The translations under genes were made by a program, and so were the position numbers. Under the pieces are notes generated by a model that saw only the letters and a program-made list of their open reading frames with translations, was not told the origin of the DNA and searched no databases. This document shows positions 63,487 to 64,000 of a stretch of DNA of 64,000 nt, one piece after another. How positions within the stretch are numbered: the stretch's first letter is position 1; each line of letters opens with the position of its first letter. Source of the DNA: Adenophora triphylla var. japonica (taxonomy: Eukaryota > Streptophyta > Magnoliopsida > Asterales > Campanulaceae); NCBI GenBank assembly GCA_022495995.1, contig JAFEMH010002340.1, positions 62,001 to 126,000 on the forward strand. The letters run 5' to 3'.

Positions 63487-63952
63487 TTAGCCACAAGTAC
63501 ATCTTACGAGTAACACTTCGTGGGGGCCCGTCTCTATTGGTATCGCCCACGTTTTCTGGCGGTCCTTCATCGTCGCTTGCTGACAACCAACCATTGTGTC
63601 CGGCTCCCATGATGTCATTTTTGGCATGATTGTTCCAGATTGATTCCGGATCTTGGGCCTCAGTTGACTCCTCACTGTCGTCGTCAGCATCATCATCACT
63701 GTCATTACTGTCATCAGAATCATCTTCCCATACTACTGGGATTTCGGCTGAGAGGGAGCGCCGGCCAGATATGTTAGGGGAAGACGGGTGCGTGCAGCCG
63801 CAGAAATTGTCATATGCCCCCATTGCCGGAAGCGACAATTGCGACTTTGCTTCTCCTCCCAGAAAGTATGGGGGAAGAGTGAGAGGGCGGCACGTACTTG
63901 ACTCCAGGAAGGATATAGGAACAATCCTCCTCCTCTGATTCTTCATTTTCAC
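63464..63952 (-). CDS. Element 7 acidic frame upstream of protease region
   Basis: - strand 162-codon frame: Ser/Asp-rich centre (WEDDSDDSNDSDDDADDD), then QDPESIWNNHAKNDIM and NRDGPPRSVTRKMYLWL. It overlaps the next frame by about 23 bases in a different frame, so a frameshift probably joins them. No domain recognised; likely the C-terminal part of the gag-side protein of this family. The true start is uncertain. Confidence 0.5.
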   Translation of the reverse strand: MKMKNQRRRIVPISFLESSTCRPLTLPPYFLGGEAKSQLSLPAMGAYDNFCGCTHPSSPNISGRRSLSAEIPVVWEDDSDDSNDSDDDADDDSEESTEAQDPESIWNNHAKNDIMGAGHNGWLSASDDEGPPENVGDTNRDGPPRSVTRKMYLWLMLEYLRG

Positions 63953-64000
63953 TGTCCTCGGGATCGTATTTGGCTTCTCCCAAAACCATCTTGCAGAAGT

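Larger units (their letters stand above)
59874..64000 (-). mobile_element. Element 7: Ogre/Tat-like element, inverted, partly deleted
   Basis: - strand, entering from the right edge. Contains an acidic frame (63952-63464), a ~1000-codon protease-region frame (63486-60490), an RT N-terminal stub fused to integrase core (60489-59874), and ends at the junction with element 6. LTRs are not in the window. Confidence 0.85.

Noticed and set aside
1..64000. Any host protein gene, rRNA or tRNA gene
   Set aside because: All frames with recognisable motifs belong to transposable elements, and I saw no tRNA-like box A/box B pair or rRNA sequence. A tRNAscan and a protein search would be needed to exclude small ones.

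Overview
The window is a block of nested transposable elements from a flowering plant, most likely a eudicot; I cannot fix the species. I see no host gene, rRNA, tRNA or CRISPR array. The evidence is plant-type LTR retrotransposons (Ty3/gypsy of the Tat/Retand/Ogre kind and Ty1/copia), En/Spm (CACTA) DNA transposons with plant-type introns, and degenerate plant telomere repeats (TTTAGGG).

Layout. (1) 1-7112, + strand: 3' two thirds of a Tat/Retand-like element (Tat-1), sitting in the 3' end of a copia element whose LTR is 7138-7625. (2) 7923-18218, - strand: a complete sister copy (Tat-2) with two ~603-bp LTRs, PBS, PPT, a 5-bp target duplication (ATTAT), a single-frame gag-pol broken only by nonsense codons, and a spliced antisense gene at 9238-11034. 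(3) Tat-2 lies in the LTR of an internally deleted copia element on the - strand (copia A). Copia A is split again, inside its RNase H, by a 19-kb gypsy element (gypsy-3, 19053-38299, duplication GTAGG) that has gag and protease but no RT or integrase. Gypsy-3 is itself split inside its protease by copia-4 (27064-35182, duplication ACCAG). (4) 38726-43457: a CACTA element with a three-exon transposase, cut at its 3' end by a second CACTA terminus (43458-44510), followed by AT-rich repeats and a telomere-like block (44921-45176). (5) 45177-59873, + strand: the 3' part of one Ogre-like element, an LTR (48286-49551), then gag-like, protease, RT, RNase H and integrase of another in one continuous frame carrying about 14 nonsense codons. 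(6) 59874-64000, - strand: a related element with a ~1000-codon protease-region frame and a large RT-RNase H deletion.

How the parts work together. In each element, gag-protease-RT-RNase H-integrase would make particles, copy RNA to DNA and insert it. The two Tat copies share a UAG-CAA-UUA stop between protease and RT, a known strong readthrough context. Both Tat families carry a gene on the opposite strand between integrase and the 3' LTR. In Tat-1/Tat-2 it is a four-exon gene with a domain resembling the plant family Transposase_28 plus a coiled coil. In the Ogre-like elements it is a different gene resembling the plant mobile domain. Tandem repeats and hairpins fill the space between integrase and these antisense genes or the 3' LTR. 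Most elements are decayed; Tat-2 is the most intact. Coordinates of LTRs and duplications were read directly from the sequence; family names rest on motif recognition, not on database searches.
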